NCBI GenBank assembly: GCA_013299105.1
Contig: JAAFJY010000005.1
Coordinates: forward strand, 187,013 to 251,012
DNA from: Chitinophagales bacterium
GTDB taxonomy: Bacteria; Bacteroidota; Bacteroidia; Chitinophagales; Saprospiraceae
Direction of reading: 5' to 3'
Length of the DNA stretch: 64,000 bases
This document shows positions 17,801-26,452 of this stretch, one piece after another. Numbering within the stretch: position 1 is the first letter of the stretch; every line of letters begins with the position of its first letter. Made by a program: the position numbers and the translations under genes. The notes under the pieces were generated by a model, which ran no database searches, was not told where the DNA came from, and was given only the letters and a program-made list of their open reading frames with translations.

Positions 17801-20800
17801 AAATTGTATCGGCAGCACAGATCGTTTGATCCGGGCCAGCGTTCACAATTGATTCGGCGTCAATGATGATCGTGATTGAATCTTTGGCTGGACCACACAA
17901 CCCAGTGGGGTCATCCGTGGTCAGGTACAGTTTTACCACATTCGCAGCGGTATCAGCAGCAGTAAAGGTGTACACTACATTGAGCGAACTTGTACTTGGT
18001 GTGAAAGCACCAGTGCCTCCGCTCCAAGTTGCAGTGGTAGCTGCCCCACCGATCGTGCCCTTGAGTTGAACGGTGTCCTGAGAAGCGCAAATCTGGCGGT
18101 TCGGACCTGCATCAACAGTTGCTTTGGGGTTGATGAAAATTTGAACGGTATCCAATCCGCCCTGGCATACGTTGCCGCCTGGATCGTTGCTCATCACCCC
18201 AAATTTGAGGCTGCTCAACAACATGCCAGTGCCGTTCAGCACATACTTTGCCTTCGGACTGGTATCGGAGCCCACAAAAGTTCCAAAAGCGGCATTTTTT
18301 TGCCAAACCAAATTCGTAGCAAGACCAGATAGGGTTGCATTCAGGTAAATTGTATCGGCAGCACAGATCGTTTGATCCGGGCCAGCGTTGACAATTGATT
18401 CGGCGTCAATGATGATCGTGATTGAATCTTTGGCCGGACCACACAACCCCGTGGGGTCATCCGTGGTCAGGTACAGTTTTACCAAATTCGCAGCGGTATC
18501 AGCAGCAGTAAAGGTGTACACTACATTGAGCGAACTTGTACTTGGTGTGAAAGCACCAGTGCCTCCGCTCCAAGTTGCAGTGGTAGCTTCCCCACCGATC
18601 GTGCCTTTGAGTTGAACGGTATCTTGAGACGCGCAAATCCGGCGGTTCGGGCCTGCGTCAACAGTGGCTTTGGGGTTGATGAAAATTTGAACGGTATCCA
18701 ATCCCCCCTGACATACGTTGCCGCCTGGATCGTTGCTCATCACCCCAAATTTGAGGCTGCTCAACAACATGCCAGTGCCGTTCAACACATACTTTGCCTT
18801 CGGACTGGTATCGGAGCCCACAAAAGTTCCAAAAGCGGCATTTTTCTGCCAAACCAAATTCGTAGCAAGACCAGATAGGGTTGCACTCAGGTAAATTGTA
18901 TCGGCAGCACAGATCGTTTGATCCGGGCCAGCGTTCACAATTGATTCGGGGTCAAGAGTAATGATCCGAATATCCTTTTCTCCGCTTGGGCCATTACCCG
19001 TCAGCGTCAAATTCACTACTCCCGCCGCAGTATCTGCCGCAGTGAACATGTACTTGGCGTTCAAGTCATTGGCATTGGGGATAAAGGTGCCCGTGCCACT
19101 AGTAGTCCAGGTTCCAGCTGTAGCAGCTCCGCTCACCGTTCCTTTCAATTGGATCATGGTGGTGGCAGCACAGATGGTGGTATCGTTGCCAGCATTGATG
19201 CCACTGTCATCGTTTTGGATGGTAGCAGTTACCGTGCTGGCAGTTGTAAGCGCACTTAGCGGTACATTTGTATTGGAGAAGCCATTGTCTTCAATCGAAA
19301 CGGTGAAAGTTTCGTCTGCTTCTACATCGGTATCCCCATTGACGAGTACGGTAATTATTTTTTGCTCGCCAGCAGTACCCGTGAATGACAAGACATCATC
19401 ATTGTCCTGGTAATCATTGTTAGCCGTAGTAGCCGTAGCGTCGTCGGTTGTATAAGCTAGGTTAAAACCATCCTGCACCGGATTGTTCAGCGTAGCAGTA
19501 AAGGTGAAGTTGGTCATTCCAGTATTCCCTTCGGCTTTGGTCGCACTGAGCAATTGCAAATGTACGACTGCCGCGTCGTCGTTGTTGATGGTACCTTTCC
19601 CCTGGGCGTCTGAGATGCTACCATTGCTGACGTTGGAAAGGTTGACAAAGAAAGTTTCGTTGGCTTCTACTTTGGTATCGCTATTGACGTCCACTGTGAT
19701 GGTTTCGCTATTGTCGCCGATGGCGAAACTGAGGGTTCCAGTTGGACTTGAACTGGTAAAGTCGTTGTCGGCGCTTTTTGCAGTCCCATCTACAATCGTG
19801 AAATCGATGGTTTCGGCAGTCGCAGTGCTGGAACGGGTAACGGTGAAGGTAAAGCTGGTGGTGCCAGCATTGCCTTCGTCCTTGGTTACATCATTGATGG
19901 AGAAGGAAAGGTCATCGTCCAAGATGGTGCCCAAGCCCTGCGCATCATCAAAGGTAATATTGGGAGGGTTGCCCTGGATGCTGGTCAAATTTACGAAGAA
20001 GGTTTCATTGGCTTCGCCCACCACATCGCCAATGACTTGAACCGTAATCGTTTGGGTTTGGCCCGTGCCATTAGCGGGGAAAGTCACCATACCCGTATTG
20101 GTATTGTAATCCCCCGCGCCAGCAGTACCGTTTGCAGTAGTAAAGTTGACTGTTACAGCAGTACTCACTACTTTGTTCAAAGAAACGGTAAAGATGAAAT
20201 TGGTATTGCCAGCATTTCCCTCAGCGAGACTTACATTATCGATGGAAATGGTGGCTGCGTCATCGTTGTTTATAGTGCCTGTCCCAGTGCCATTAGCGCC
20301 CGAAATGACTACATTGCGGCCGCTGGCCGAAACACTACTCAGTGGCACCGTGAAGGTTTCATTGGGCTCTACCTTCATGTCACCATTAACGGTTACATTA
20401 AAGGTCTGGATTTCACCCGCAGTGGTGCCCGCAAAGTTCAAAATCGCGTTATTGGTCACATAATCATTGTCACCTGTAGTGGCTGTACCATTTGTGGTAG
20501 CTACATTCACAGTGAAGGGTACATCTACCGCTTTATCCGAAGTAACCGTGAAAGTGTAGGTTTGGGTACTCGAATTCCCTTCGACATTGGACACACTATT
20601 GATGCTCAAGGTAGCCTGGTCGTCGTTTGTAATGGTGCCCAAACCAGTGCCATCGGTGATGACTACACCGGCGGGTGCGTTTGAAAGCAGAACATTAAAG
20701 GTTTCAGCCAACTCCACAATATCGTCGGCGGTCACAGTAACACTTACTGTTGCAGTAGTACTGCCTCCTGCTGTGAAACTTACTGTACCGCCACTGATCG

Positions 20801-23800
20801 TGGTGTAATCGCCATTGTTGGTCGAGATCGCTCCCGTATTGACGTTTAGGCTAAAAGCCTCGCTGTTGTCATCCCTGGTAACGGTGAAGTCGAAGGTAGT
20901 ACTTCCACCGCCACTGCCTTCAAACAGGGTCAAGTTATTGATGTTGACGTTGGTAGGCGTTTTGAAGCCTAAATCCAGCGTGTTATTGTTTTCTACCAAA
21001 CTGCCAGCATAAGTGAGCGTGATTGCCTGGCTGGCAATCGAGCCGTTGATGGCAGTTTGACCATTGTCGTCATTATTGGTGTCATCATCCGGGTCGCTGG
21101 CTGCACCAACTGGGCTGGAAATTAAGCCTTCCAAGGGCTTTCCGGCTCCAAATTCAGTAGCAGGAATTTGCACGATGTAATCACCAGAGCAAAGATCAGC
21201 AAAGGTGTAAATGCCACCCCCTGCTGTGGTAGTAAAGGTCACAAAACTATCACCTGCATCCAGAATCCCTGCGGTACTGCCGTTATCGCGATACAAATTG
21301 ACTACTACGCCATTGACCCCAGCGTCCATGCCATCAAAGCTACCGTTTTTGTTGTTGTCTTTATAGACCAGGTTACCCAAGCTGTGTTTGCTCAATTGAG
21401 TCACAGTCGGATCAACACTGCCACCAGCGACATTGTCGGTGAGAATGGTGCTGAAGTTGCTACCACTTACGCTGCCCTGGTTGGAAATTTGACACACTCC
21501 AGCGGGAAGAGGCGTATTGATGGTCACATCAAACTGGATGGTGATTTGTTTGCCCGCTGGCAGCAGGAATCCACTGGGAGCACCAACTGTAACGGTTTCA
21601 CCAGCAAGCACCATCATTGGTGGAGCAGCAGGCATTTCTGCTGGTTGATTGGCCTTGCTTTCACTAAGTAGTTCTGCTACTGCCCCAGTGCGTTCAGTAG
21701 TGTTTTTATCTTCCTGCGTTTGTTTTAGCGCTTCGTCATCCAATGAGCGAGGCGCTACAAGGGCCAAAAGTTCAGCTTCTGGCATCAAGGAGGCGTGAGC
21801 AGGTGCAGTACAAGTTCCGCCAAAGGTGATTGTGCCTGATGAGATAACAGTGGACATCGGTGGAACAGCAGACATGTTATTCATATTGCCAGTCCAGTTG
21901 GCAACAATGTCGGGGCCGGTGCCTTGTAAATTAATCGTAGTACCTGGACCCAGGTTTTGTGCCCTGAATAAGCGGGAAGTTTTGGTTACCGAGTTGCTTG
22001 CAACAAAAGTACAATTGGCATTGGTCTGGCCTGCTGAAGAGCCGTCGCCTGCGATGGTAGAAATACCCTCATAAGAAGTAGAAGTAGAAGTAGCTGTGAT
22101 CGTATTGCCAGTTACAATTAAATCTAAGCTGCCTGATCCCAATCGGCTTACTCCCTGCACACTAGCATTCGTAAAACTTGAGTTGATGCTGGCATTGTCT
22201 TTAAGTTCTACCCTCATCGTACCCCCACCATTGTGTGCGAACCGGACGTTGTTGAAAGCAGAGGCCACAGGATGGCTGGCGGTGATCAAAGTATTGTTGT
22301 TGACCCGGCCTCTGAGGGTTCCGCTAAAAGGGGGGGATGGTGCTAGGGGAAGGGTTCCTGATAAAAAAGCAACCTGTTCTACACACTGGATCTTGGTATT
22401 CCCATTGATGTTGTAGTTTAGGGTAGAGTTGTTAATTGCATCCAATTCTATCCCCCCTCCATTTGCCGTGGGCACATCAATGGTGCTGGTGGTGATATTG
22501 AACGTAAGCGTAGAGCCAGTTTCAGCGATACCCGTTACTGCGCCCTGTGATCCGGGAAGCCGGAAGAGGCAATTGCTGATATTGACGGTTGCATTAGCAG
22601 TACTGTAAGTACGCAGCTCAAAAAGGTTTTGGCCAACTGTTGAGCTATTGACATCGTCGAAAGTACAGCCACTAACGGTCAGGTTAAGGGTGCCCGTGGT
22701 ATTGCGAATGTCAGCAGTACGGTACGCTGATTTTTCAAAAGTAGAGTTGGTGATGGAACAAGTACCGGAGAGATTGCGGAGTTTCAGGGCATCTTCTTCT
22801 TGCCCGTCTGTATTGTTTCCATTGCTAGAAGCGAGACAATTATTGATGCTCAGGTTGCTGACCGAAAGTCCTACAATGCCGTGTTCCGCTGATTTAACAA
22901 TCGGGGCTACCACATCTCCGATTTCGATGTTGTCCAAAACAACTGTATTGGCTACGTTCATGTAAATGGCCGCAAAACAAGCTGCCACATCGTCTTCATC
23001 ACAGGCCGTATCCCCGCCTCCATCCGTAGTGGTGTTGGCGGATGGCATGAGGAGGTTTTTTAAAGTAATATTGGTCACATTGCGCAGTTCGATGCCACGC
23101 CCTGAGATGTTGCTAAAAGTTCCACCTGATCCATCGGTGGTGCCGGTGCCGGGAATTTGGAAGGATCCAGTCGTATTGCTAATGAAAATACCTGTACTGG
23201 TGTTTGACACTGAAACGCTTTGAATGATCACATCCAGTGCGCCATTGTTGAAGTTGATGCCAGTGCCTCCATCGTTACTCAAAATTACATCCCGTACTTT
23301 TAAGGTTACGAAATTATTGGCAACGAAGGCCGTGCTTGAACCACCAGAATTATTGATGGTCACCCCATATATTTCATTGTTTTCACCAGTAGTGATAGCA
23401 GTTGAGCTGTGGGTAATGGTAGGGTTGGTTCCTCCGGTTGTCGGAATGGAACCAGAGATGGGGGGATGAACAGGAAATGTTACCCCTGCAAGTGCGGCCA
23501 AAGTGCCTTCATCCGTACCCTGCCCAATTAAATTTTGGCCATTGAGCAGGGTAAAACCTGCTCCACTATAAGTTCCGCTGTACAAAAAGATATTGTCATT
23601 GGGATCGTCCGCTGCAATGCTGTTGAAGTTGGCAATGCTACTAAACGGGCTGCTCAATCGACCATCTCCGGGAGCACTGGCGTTGTCGTCAAGGTACCAG
23701 ATCATCCCTGTCACTGTGATGGTAACGGTCCCAGTGGCACTCATAAATCCATTGTTAACGGTATAGTCGAACGTGGTTGTGCCTTCAAAACCTGGACTGG

Positions 23801-24479
23801 GATTGAAGGTGAAGCTACCATTGGCGTTGAATGTAACATCTCCACTGGTACCTGTCGTATTAACTCCTGTAACGGTCATCGGCGTACCGTTCAAGTTGAC
23901 GTCGTTGTTCATCAATCCAGCTGCGGAAGGCACCGAAATAGAAATGTTTCCTACGGTAGCGTAGGCGTCATCGACAGCAATCGGGCCCGACTTAAGTGAA
24001 TTGGGCACCAGCGTCGTGTTGGCGTCAATTTGATCGGAAAACTGAACGCCATTGGCATCCATTGCCCCCGTACTATTTGAAATGACAACTGTGTAACGAA
24101 GCATATCGCCAGGCGTAGGTCCAGGTGAACCCAAGTCGGTCCCAAGGGGAGCAACAGTCTTGACAGCACTGACAGTAGGCACAAAAGGACTGAGCCAGTT
24201 TTGTCCTCGGGCGCGGTTGTTTGCAGGAGTCACAAAAGGATAGAGCCACCGCAGGGATGGGGCTAAGTCGGCACTTGACTGGACCACATCAGCAGGTGTT
24301 TTTGTTTTTGGATACCACTGCTGAAGCAGGTTTGCATCTTTTAAAACAATTTTATCTGCGAGGCTTGTTGGTGTGCTGGGCTTGGAGATCGCAAGGTCTT
24401 TTTTCACCCGATTGATAATTATGCATGCAAATAGCATAAGGCTTGCGCTTAAGCACAAGGCTTTGACAGCACTTTTCAT
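11892..24479 (-). CDS. 4195-residue T9SS-exported multidomain surface protein
   Basis: A complete giant protein. Residues 5-23 form a signal-type hydrophobic helix. Then follow a DUF11-like module (about 126-170), a tandem-95/cadherin-like module (168-257), a right-handed beta-helix (about 258-870), a second DUF11-like segment, an SdrD-B domain (about 1031-1173, LGNLVYKDNNKNGSFDG) and five Calx-beta domains (about 1174-1755, each ending GTINNDD-like). After these come SprB/PKD-like modules (about 1760-2560, NAGPDQTICA) that include a tandem repeat, and a long Cys-rich HYR-like region (about 2560-3750). A carboxypeptidase-regulatory/dockerin-like segment (about 3784-3897, DVNGSKTITTLDLIQIRKLI) and a cohesin-like module (about 3970-4100) precede the sorting domain, which begins QNQPNPFAEET and ends in VVLTR. 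It is probably an adhesin or sheath/matrix component carried to the surface by T9SS. Confidence 0.92.
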   Translation of the reverse strand: MKSAVKALCLSASLMLFACIIINRVKKDLAISKPSTPTSLADKIVLKDANLLQQWYPKTKTPADVVQSSADLAPSLRWLYPFVTPANNRARGQNWLSPFVPTVSAVKTVAPLGTDLGSPGPTPGDMLRYTVVISNSTGAMDANGVQFSDQIDANTTLVPNSLKSGPIAVDDAYATVGNISISVPSAAGLMNNDVNLNGTPMTVTGVNTTGTSGDVTFNANGSFTFNPSPGFEGTTTFDYTVNNGFMSATGTVTITVTGMIWYLDDNASAPGDGRLSSPFSSIANFNSIAADDPNDNIFLYSGTYSGAGFTLLNGQNLIGQGTDEGTLAALAGVTFPVHPPISGSIPTTGGTNPTITHSSTAITTGENNEIYGVTINNSGGSSTAFVANNFVTLKVRDVILSNDGGTGINFNNGALDVIIQSVSVSNTSTGIFISNTTGSFQIPGTGTTDGSGGTFSNISGRGIELRNVTNITLKNLLMPSANTTTDGGGDTACDEDDVAACFAAIYMNVANTVVLDNIEIGDVVAPIVKSAEHGIVGLSVSNLSINNCLASSNGNNTDGQEEDALKLRNLSGTCSITNSTFEKSAYRTADIRNTTGTLNLTVSGCTFDDVNSSTVGQNLFELRTYSTANATVNISNCLFRLPGSQGAVTGIAETGSTLTFNITTSTIDVPTANGGGIELDAINNSTLNYNINGNTKIQCVEQVAFLSGTLPLAPSPPFSGTLRGRVNNNTLITASHPVASAFNNVRFAHNGGGTMRVELKDNASINSSFTNASVQGVSRLGSGSLDLIVTGNTITATSTSTSYEGISTIAGDGSSAGQTNANCTFVASNSVTKTSRLFRAQNLGPGTTINLQGTGPDIVANWTGNMNNMSAVPPMSTVISSGTITFGGTCTAPAHASLMPEAELLALVAPRSLDDEALKQTQEDKNTTERTGAVAELLSESKANQPAEMPAAPPMMVLAGETVTVGAPSGFLLPAGKQITIQFDVTINTPLPAGVCQISNQGSVSGSNFSTILTDNVAGGSVDPTVTQLSKHSLGNLVYKDNNKNGSFDGMDAGVNGVVVNLYRDNGSTAGILDAGDSFVTFTTTAGGGIYTFADLCSGDYIVQIPATEFGAGKPLEGLISSPVGAASDPDDDTNNDDNGQTAINGSIASQAITLTYAGSLVENNNTLDLGFKTPTNVNINNLTLFEGSGGGSTTFDFTVTRDDNSEAFSLNVNTGAISTNNGDYTTISGGTVSFTAGGSTTATVSVTVTADDIVELAETFNVLLSNAPAGVVITDGTGLGTITNDDQATLSINSVSNVEGNSSTQTYTFTVTSDKAVDVPFTVNVATTNGTATTGDNDYVTNNAILNFAGTTAGEIQTFNVTVNGDMKVEPNETFTVPLSSVSASGRNVVISGANGTGTGTINNDDAATISIDNVSLAEGNAGNTNFIFTVSLNKVVSTAVTVNFTTANGTAGAGDYNTNTGMVTFPANGTGQTQTITVQVIGDVVGEANETFFVNLTSIQGNPPNITFDDAQGLGTILDDDLSFSINDVTKDEGNAGTTSFTFTVTRSSTATAETIDFTIVDGTAKSADNDFTSSSPTGTLSFAIGDNSETITVDVNSDTKVEANETFFVNLSNVSNGSISDAQGKGTINNDDAAVVHLQLLSATKAEGNTGMTNFTFTATLNNPVQDGFNLAYTTDDATATTANNDYQDNDDVLSFTGTAGEQKIITVLVNGDTDVEADETFTVSIEDNGFSNTNVPLSALTTASTVTATIQNDDSGINAGNDTTICAATTMIQLKGTVSGAATAGTWTTSGTGTFIPNANDLNAKYMFTAADTAAGVVNLTLTGNGPSGEKDIRIITLDPESIVNAGPDQTICAADTIYLSATLSGLATNLVWQKNAAFGTFVGSDTSPKAKYVLNGTGMLLSSLKFGVMSNDPGGNVCQGGLDTVQIFINPKATVDAGPNRRICASQDTVQLKGTIGGEATTATWSGGTGAFTPSTSSLNVVYTFTAADTAANLVKLYLTTDDPTGLCGPAKDSITIIIDAESIVNAGPDQTICAADTIYLNATLSGLATNLVWQKNAAFGTFVGSDTSPKAKYVLNGTGMLLSSLKFGVMSNDPGGNVCQGGLDTVQIFINPKATVDAGPNRQICASQDTVQLKGTIGGAATTATWSGGTGAFTPSTSSLNVVYTFTAADTAANVVKLYLTTDDPTGLCGPAKDSITIIIDAESIVNAGPDQTICAADTIYLSATLSGLATNLVWQKNAAFGTFVGSDTRPEAKYVLNSTGMLLSSLKFGVMSNDPGGNVCQGGLDTVQIFINPKVTVNAGVDTAICPGSALPLNGQISGGTSNTSGTWTTFGTGTFTPNANTIAATYQPSPDDISAGTVILVLSSTDPSSNACSDQDSLVLTFRPQPTVTITGDTITCDEPAILTAVGDNISAYKWSTGESAASITVNAPGVYAVTVTNTQSPCKAVDSVKVIIGSNPTSAISISAAEACEGFTDTVRVKISASGGEGPYDFYYDDVIIYQHDDCTSTGVGGTYIALDTNNLELKLVGLQAGTYKYTVGPVSDANGCVDTTRRSVTLTVHPKPIGESLSKTISNCNPVDVALQPRVKCNITSTFKWYSVASVGSAVAFNNPNVLGETVNPAGTTSTITDVLTNTSAVNQTIIYRVEATSDKGCAGDPFYISVTVKPKTKVNCLACMNNVKVTLDKDCRFLVKPDHVMDGFSQCENGKVLEEALEVIIKDGNSDTYVDCAGTYDYVVLLKKEYENCFDFTPCWGTITAEDKTPPALICAPADITLDCYDVNYVLNNRLTIGNRGTVSSPRATGTTGQTIENAEGVAGTGDNCQLGLEPPRLEPDNIKNLGYAYFRDNCRDCGCRISLKWTDKAHYYACTDPEFVRNGYYAKIEREWVATDCNGMTSTHVQNIYFTRPVVKNGLTAGANDRGLRFRGNGTSAPSTDLYDWIVEYTACSPDKSLIKKADVMPSFCSFFNTTDNPRCLFLDEVECNFSVQIKDTEFPVCEGKGVKIDREIYVFDWCKGGIVDTFHVLIKIGDFQAPTITAKTPITVSTGPMNCTASIPTTRARLKTDMGIDISDNCSVANVSVRIKTRDRIVKGIVIATNVWEEIAYPVMNGVMSGLPIGRHRIIIDAYDGCYNASRDSFLFDVVDKIAPVMKCDDKLTVSLSNAAGYLNGYARVTAKDIDEGSFDNCELKWIKVRRTYNADCKNDLIAKGYDLNADGELDDKDGFTLVNGKWMTPLSDAIEFFCCDVSAEVTIELWGEDWSGNRNYCWMTISLEDKIAPQCLAPENITIDCDNKRLGTIDSKTQSALAFGDVIITSGNDCVKLDTVYTVVKKLKCGYGTIERIWTLTKTTSKGKISTECKQLITIRPVHEYDIRFPVDVDQRDCVKPIIDTLLTDELFCDILAVNITDKRYDASNDECYKIFRTYTVINWCAYDDKCGDPMAAGNVYVVDRKWTDNGRLPVWMLVRDRNRDGDEEFFLSRNRTPREGDLGDGLVSPIGTPTGVQNDEDVTKYMPYCKLSDEYYHSFMYTQIIKVYDDVAPVISFKRDTFCTSPVTCVANVKIPFTATDNCTDRLELERTQVMVAPFQTLTGPYIMSNSRDYIFSFEDDGKGKMAVSVTNLPEGLHDLIVVVRDECGNLTRPTRIPFLVRDCKAPAPICINGLSTELMPVVQPDGNGGGMMAVWANDFIASKIYDCNGQGPETQAGLKLVTKYSINRVGQPVKDDQTGLTFTCADKGKVINVEIHAWDEKGNHDFCVTFIEIQDNRKVCPSGGTGTTNEGEINGLIATDDAKPVASVEVAISGDKQDKGTTPNSGLYGFNSLLKGGDFTITPQLDKEHRNGVSTFDLILIQKHILGIQVLSNPYRMIAADVNGSKTITTLDLIQIRKLILNIDESFKSSPSWKFVDAKHKFEDERNPWRNEIPAIVNVNDLEGKVQADFIAIKMGDVNGNAATIPGVTSSEVRSGKDFILQTDEQEMKAGQIYDVLIKAKDLQKVQGFQFTLGVENAEIVGIDYGILKAENLGVFAKQGMITASWNTSSGGSGSEVASTEGLFTLKLRATKDHALSEVLNITSRLTAQEAYGLGDVTGNEVMDLKLSYNKGISNDQARLEQNQPNPFAEETLIGFYLPKAASATLTIRDVKGALIYRTQGDYAKGVNQVKLGKQELKAAGVLYYTLETEDFTATKKMVVLTR
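17573..18950 (-). repeat. 546-bp tandem coding repeat, about 2.5 units
   Basis: The codons for ESIVNAGPDQ begin at 18947, 18401 and 17855, exactly 546 bp apart. Each unit encodes two SprB/PKD-like modules (182 residues): one with TICAADTIYL and one with QICASQDTVQLKG. The third unit is only a first half. Copies differ at few bases, so duplication was recent or copies are being homogenised. Confidence 0.9.
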
Positions 24480-24587
24480 GAGAATACAACTTTTAGTTTT
24501 GTTAGCGGCCTTTCCCGCAATTCACAAAAACAAATAGGAGATGCTGTTCTCTCCGGCAAAAAAATGGTCGTCAGGTTTAATTTATTT

Positions 24588-24595
24588 CAAAGGTA
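24588..24595 (-). promoter_or_regulatory. Candidate promoter core TACCTTTG for the 4195-residue surface protein gene
   Basis: A perfect match to the Bacteroidota -7 element TAnnTTTG, giving a leader of about 100 nt. The -33 element is not convincing (TTTC at a longer spacing). Confidence 0.4.
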
Positions 24596-24996
24596 CAAAT
24601 TAAATAAGGAGGATGTGTGAAACTGGCTTGATTATTTTTTTCTTTATCAAATACAGGTTTATAAAAAATTGATTATCAATTATTTGCATTGAATTATCAG
24701 CATGATTAGGCAAAAACAAGCACTCCTAACGTATTTCAATTGTTTTGACGGTAAAATATTCGCAAACCTTGGTGTCCCACTCCATTTTAAAGTCGAAAAA
24801 ATCACTTGCTATTTTGATGCTTTAAAGCCCCTTTTACCAATAAGAAAAATAAATAAAACAGCATAAATACACGTCTGAAATTGAATCCAATTTGTTTTAT
24901 TTTTTCACAGCATAAATTTTAGCAATATACAGCCCAGTAATCGCTCTGGCTTTGCTCTTGCTTCACTCCTTTTGATTTGGGTAAATGTTGAATGAA

Positions 24997-25028
24997 TTTG
25001 GAAAATGCAATAAATTAGACTAACTTTG
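24997..25028 (+). promoter_or_regulatory. Promoter of the tail-collar cassette (TTTG - 20 nt - TAACTTTG)
   Basis: TTTG at 24997-25000 and TAACTTTG at 25021-25028 match both halves of the Bacteroidota housekeeping promoter with standard spacing. Transcription should start near 25035 and could cover all six genes to 28396. Confidence 0.65.
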
Positions 25029-25244
25029 CACAGCACCTAAGGGAGCGTAAAAAAAGAAGGTGGACGTGTTTGGGTTTAGTGAAAAAAGAAAAACAACTGG
25101 ATGAAAGCAAGTGGTGTTCTTTTTTTGCTAAACCTCAAAAGCAAATACGTCCATTTTATTTTAGCTCAAATACTAAACGTTTGGATTACGCTATGTGTCT
25201 GTAGCATCATTTTGCTACTTCACATAATTATCAACTCAACGACC

Positions 25245-25841
25245 ATGAATAGACGGCCTTTCATAAAATTGCTGGGTATCCACGCCATCAGCTTACCCTT
25301 ACTTAACCATGCGACGAGTTTGTTCGCGGCAAAACCATTTGAAGAAAACTGGTTCAATCAACTATTAAATGAAGGGCAAATCGAAAGTAAAGTACTATTC
25401 TCTGCACAAGCTCAACTTCCTTTACCATTAGCTGTGCAACAAGGTGAGTTCAAGTCCATCAATCAAACGCTTTATTACTACCAGCAGCGGCAATTTTGCT
25501 TTCAGGTTTTTGAAAAACGACATCCAGTGTTGGGTCAATTGGACTTGATGTTGCCATTTTGGAAAAGACAAGCCGATGGGACCTGGAAGCCGATCGCTTC
25601 ATTGAATGCTTTTGACCTCAAGGCTTTGGCCAAAGCAATCGAAAATGGCTATTCCGCCTCCGCTTTTCTTCCCTTAGCCCCTCATCAAGCATCTCAATCT
25701 TACGCGTGTGAAGCAGGTTTGGTGCATACTGCAACTTATATAGGTATGGATAATTCTGCTCGTACCCAGCTTAAGATTAGCCCCTTATCCGCGAATGGTA
25801 AGCCAATGGAATTTACGGCCACTGTACACAGGTCGGCGTAA
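25245..25841 (+). CDS. Secreted protein of unknown function with twin-arginine-like signal, first gene of tail-collar cassette
   Basis: A 198-residue protein beginning MNRRPFIKLLG. RRPFIK followed by a hydrophobic stretch resembles a twin-arginine export signal, with a likely cut after SLFAA. The body has no motif I recognise. The frame could start at 25101, but the added 48 residues are a hydrophobic stretch that would bury the RR signal, so I prefer 25245. It lies 75 bp before the first tail-collar gene and shares the promoter at 24997-25028, so it is probably part of the same unit. Confidence 0.6.
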   Translation: MNRRPFIKLLGIHAISLPLLNHATSLFAAKPFEENWFNQLLNEGQIESKVLFSAQAQLPLPLAVQQGEFKSINQTLYYYQQRQFCFQVFEKRHPVLGQLDLMLPFWKRQADGTWKPIASLNAFDLKALAKAIENGYSASAFLPLAPHQASQSYACEAGLVHTATYIGMDNSARTQLKISPLSANGKPMEFTATVHRSA

Positions 25842-25916
25842 TTTTCTTAATCTACCTAAGTTATTTTATAGAGGAATACGCCCCATTGATTCTTCACCTG
25901 CTAAACGCACCTCATC

Positions 25917-26423
25917 ATGGCAGAACCATTTTTGTCTGAAATTCGGATCATGAGTTTCTCTTTTGCCCCCAGGGGCTGGGCGCTATGCAACGGACAATTG
26001 CTAGCTATTGCCCAAAATCAGGCACTATTTTCTTTGTTGGGCACCACTTTCGGAGGTGATGGCAGGGTCAACTTTGCCTTGCCTGACTTACGTGGGCGAA
26101 CCCCTATTCATGTCGGAAGTGGCCATACTTGGGGAGAAAGAGGAGGGGAACAGGCCCATACCTTATCCATCGCCGAATTACCTACGCACTCCCATTTGGT
26201 CAACGCTACCCTGGCCAAACAAAATGGAATTGAACCCTCCAATACCAGCGTTTTTGCCAATGCAGACCCCACTCGCCTTTATGTTGGGAGTGGTACTCTA
26301 GCCGCAATGGGCTCACAAACAATCACCAACGTGGGGGGGAGCCAGGCACACATAAATATGCAGCCTTTTTTAACTTTGAGTTTCAATATTGCGCTGCAAG
26401 GGATTTTCCCAAGCCCCACCTAG
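25917..26423 (+). CDS. Phage tail-collar domain protein (microcystin-dependent-protein family), copy 1
   Basis: A 168-residue protein. The N-terminal half carries the tail-collar signature: EIRIMSFSFAPRGWALCNGQ, then ALFSLLGTTFGGDG and FALPDLRGRTPIH. ELPTHSH is the usual histidine-rich turn, and the C-terminus NIALQGIFP is typical. Family members resemble phage short tail fibre collars, but many are encoded outside prophages and their function is not settled. No phage head, tail tube, terminase or integrase gene is near. There is no signal peptide. Confidence 0.88.
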   Translation: MAEPFLSEIRIMSFSFAPRGWALCNGQLLAIAQNQALFSLLGTTFGGDGRVNFALPDLRGRTPIHVGSGHTWGERGGEQAHTLSIAELPTHSHLVNATLAKQNGIEPSNTSVFANADPTRLYVGSGTLAAMGSQTITNVGGSQAHINMQPFLTLSFNIALQGIFPSPT

Positions 26424-26452
26424 ACTCTTTCAATCCTCAAATTTAAACCATT

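Larger units (their letters stand above)
24480..25244. other. Divergent intergenic region between giant surface protein gene and tail-collar cassette
   Basis: AT-rich and mostly non-coding. It contains the minus-strand promoter core at 24588-24595, a small AATTGAT-T-ATCAATT dyad at 24667-24681 and the strong plus-strand promoter at 24997-25028. An open frame extends the next gene upstream to 25101, but those 48 codons look like leader rather than protein. Confidence 0.5.

Noticed and set aside
25101..25244. Upstream extension of the first cassette gene
   Set aside because: Starting at 25245 gives a clean twin-arginine-like signal; the extension would place it behind another hydrophobic stretch.
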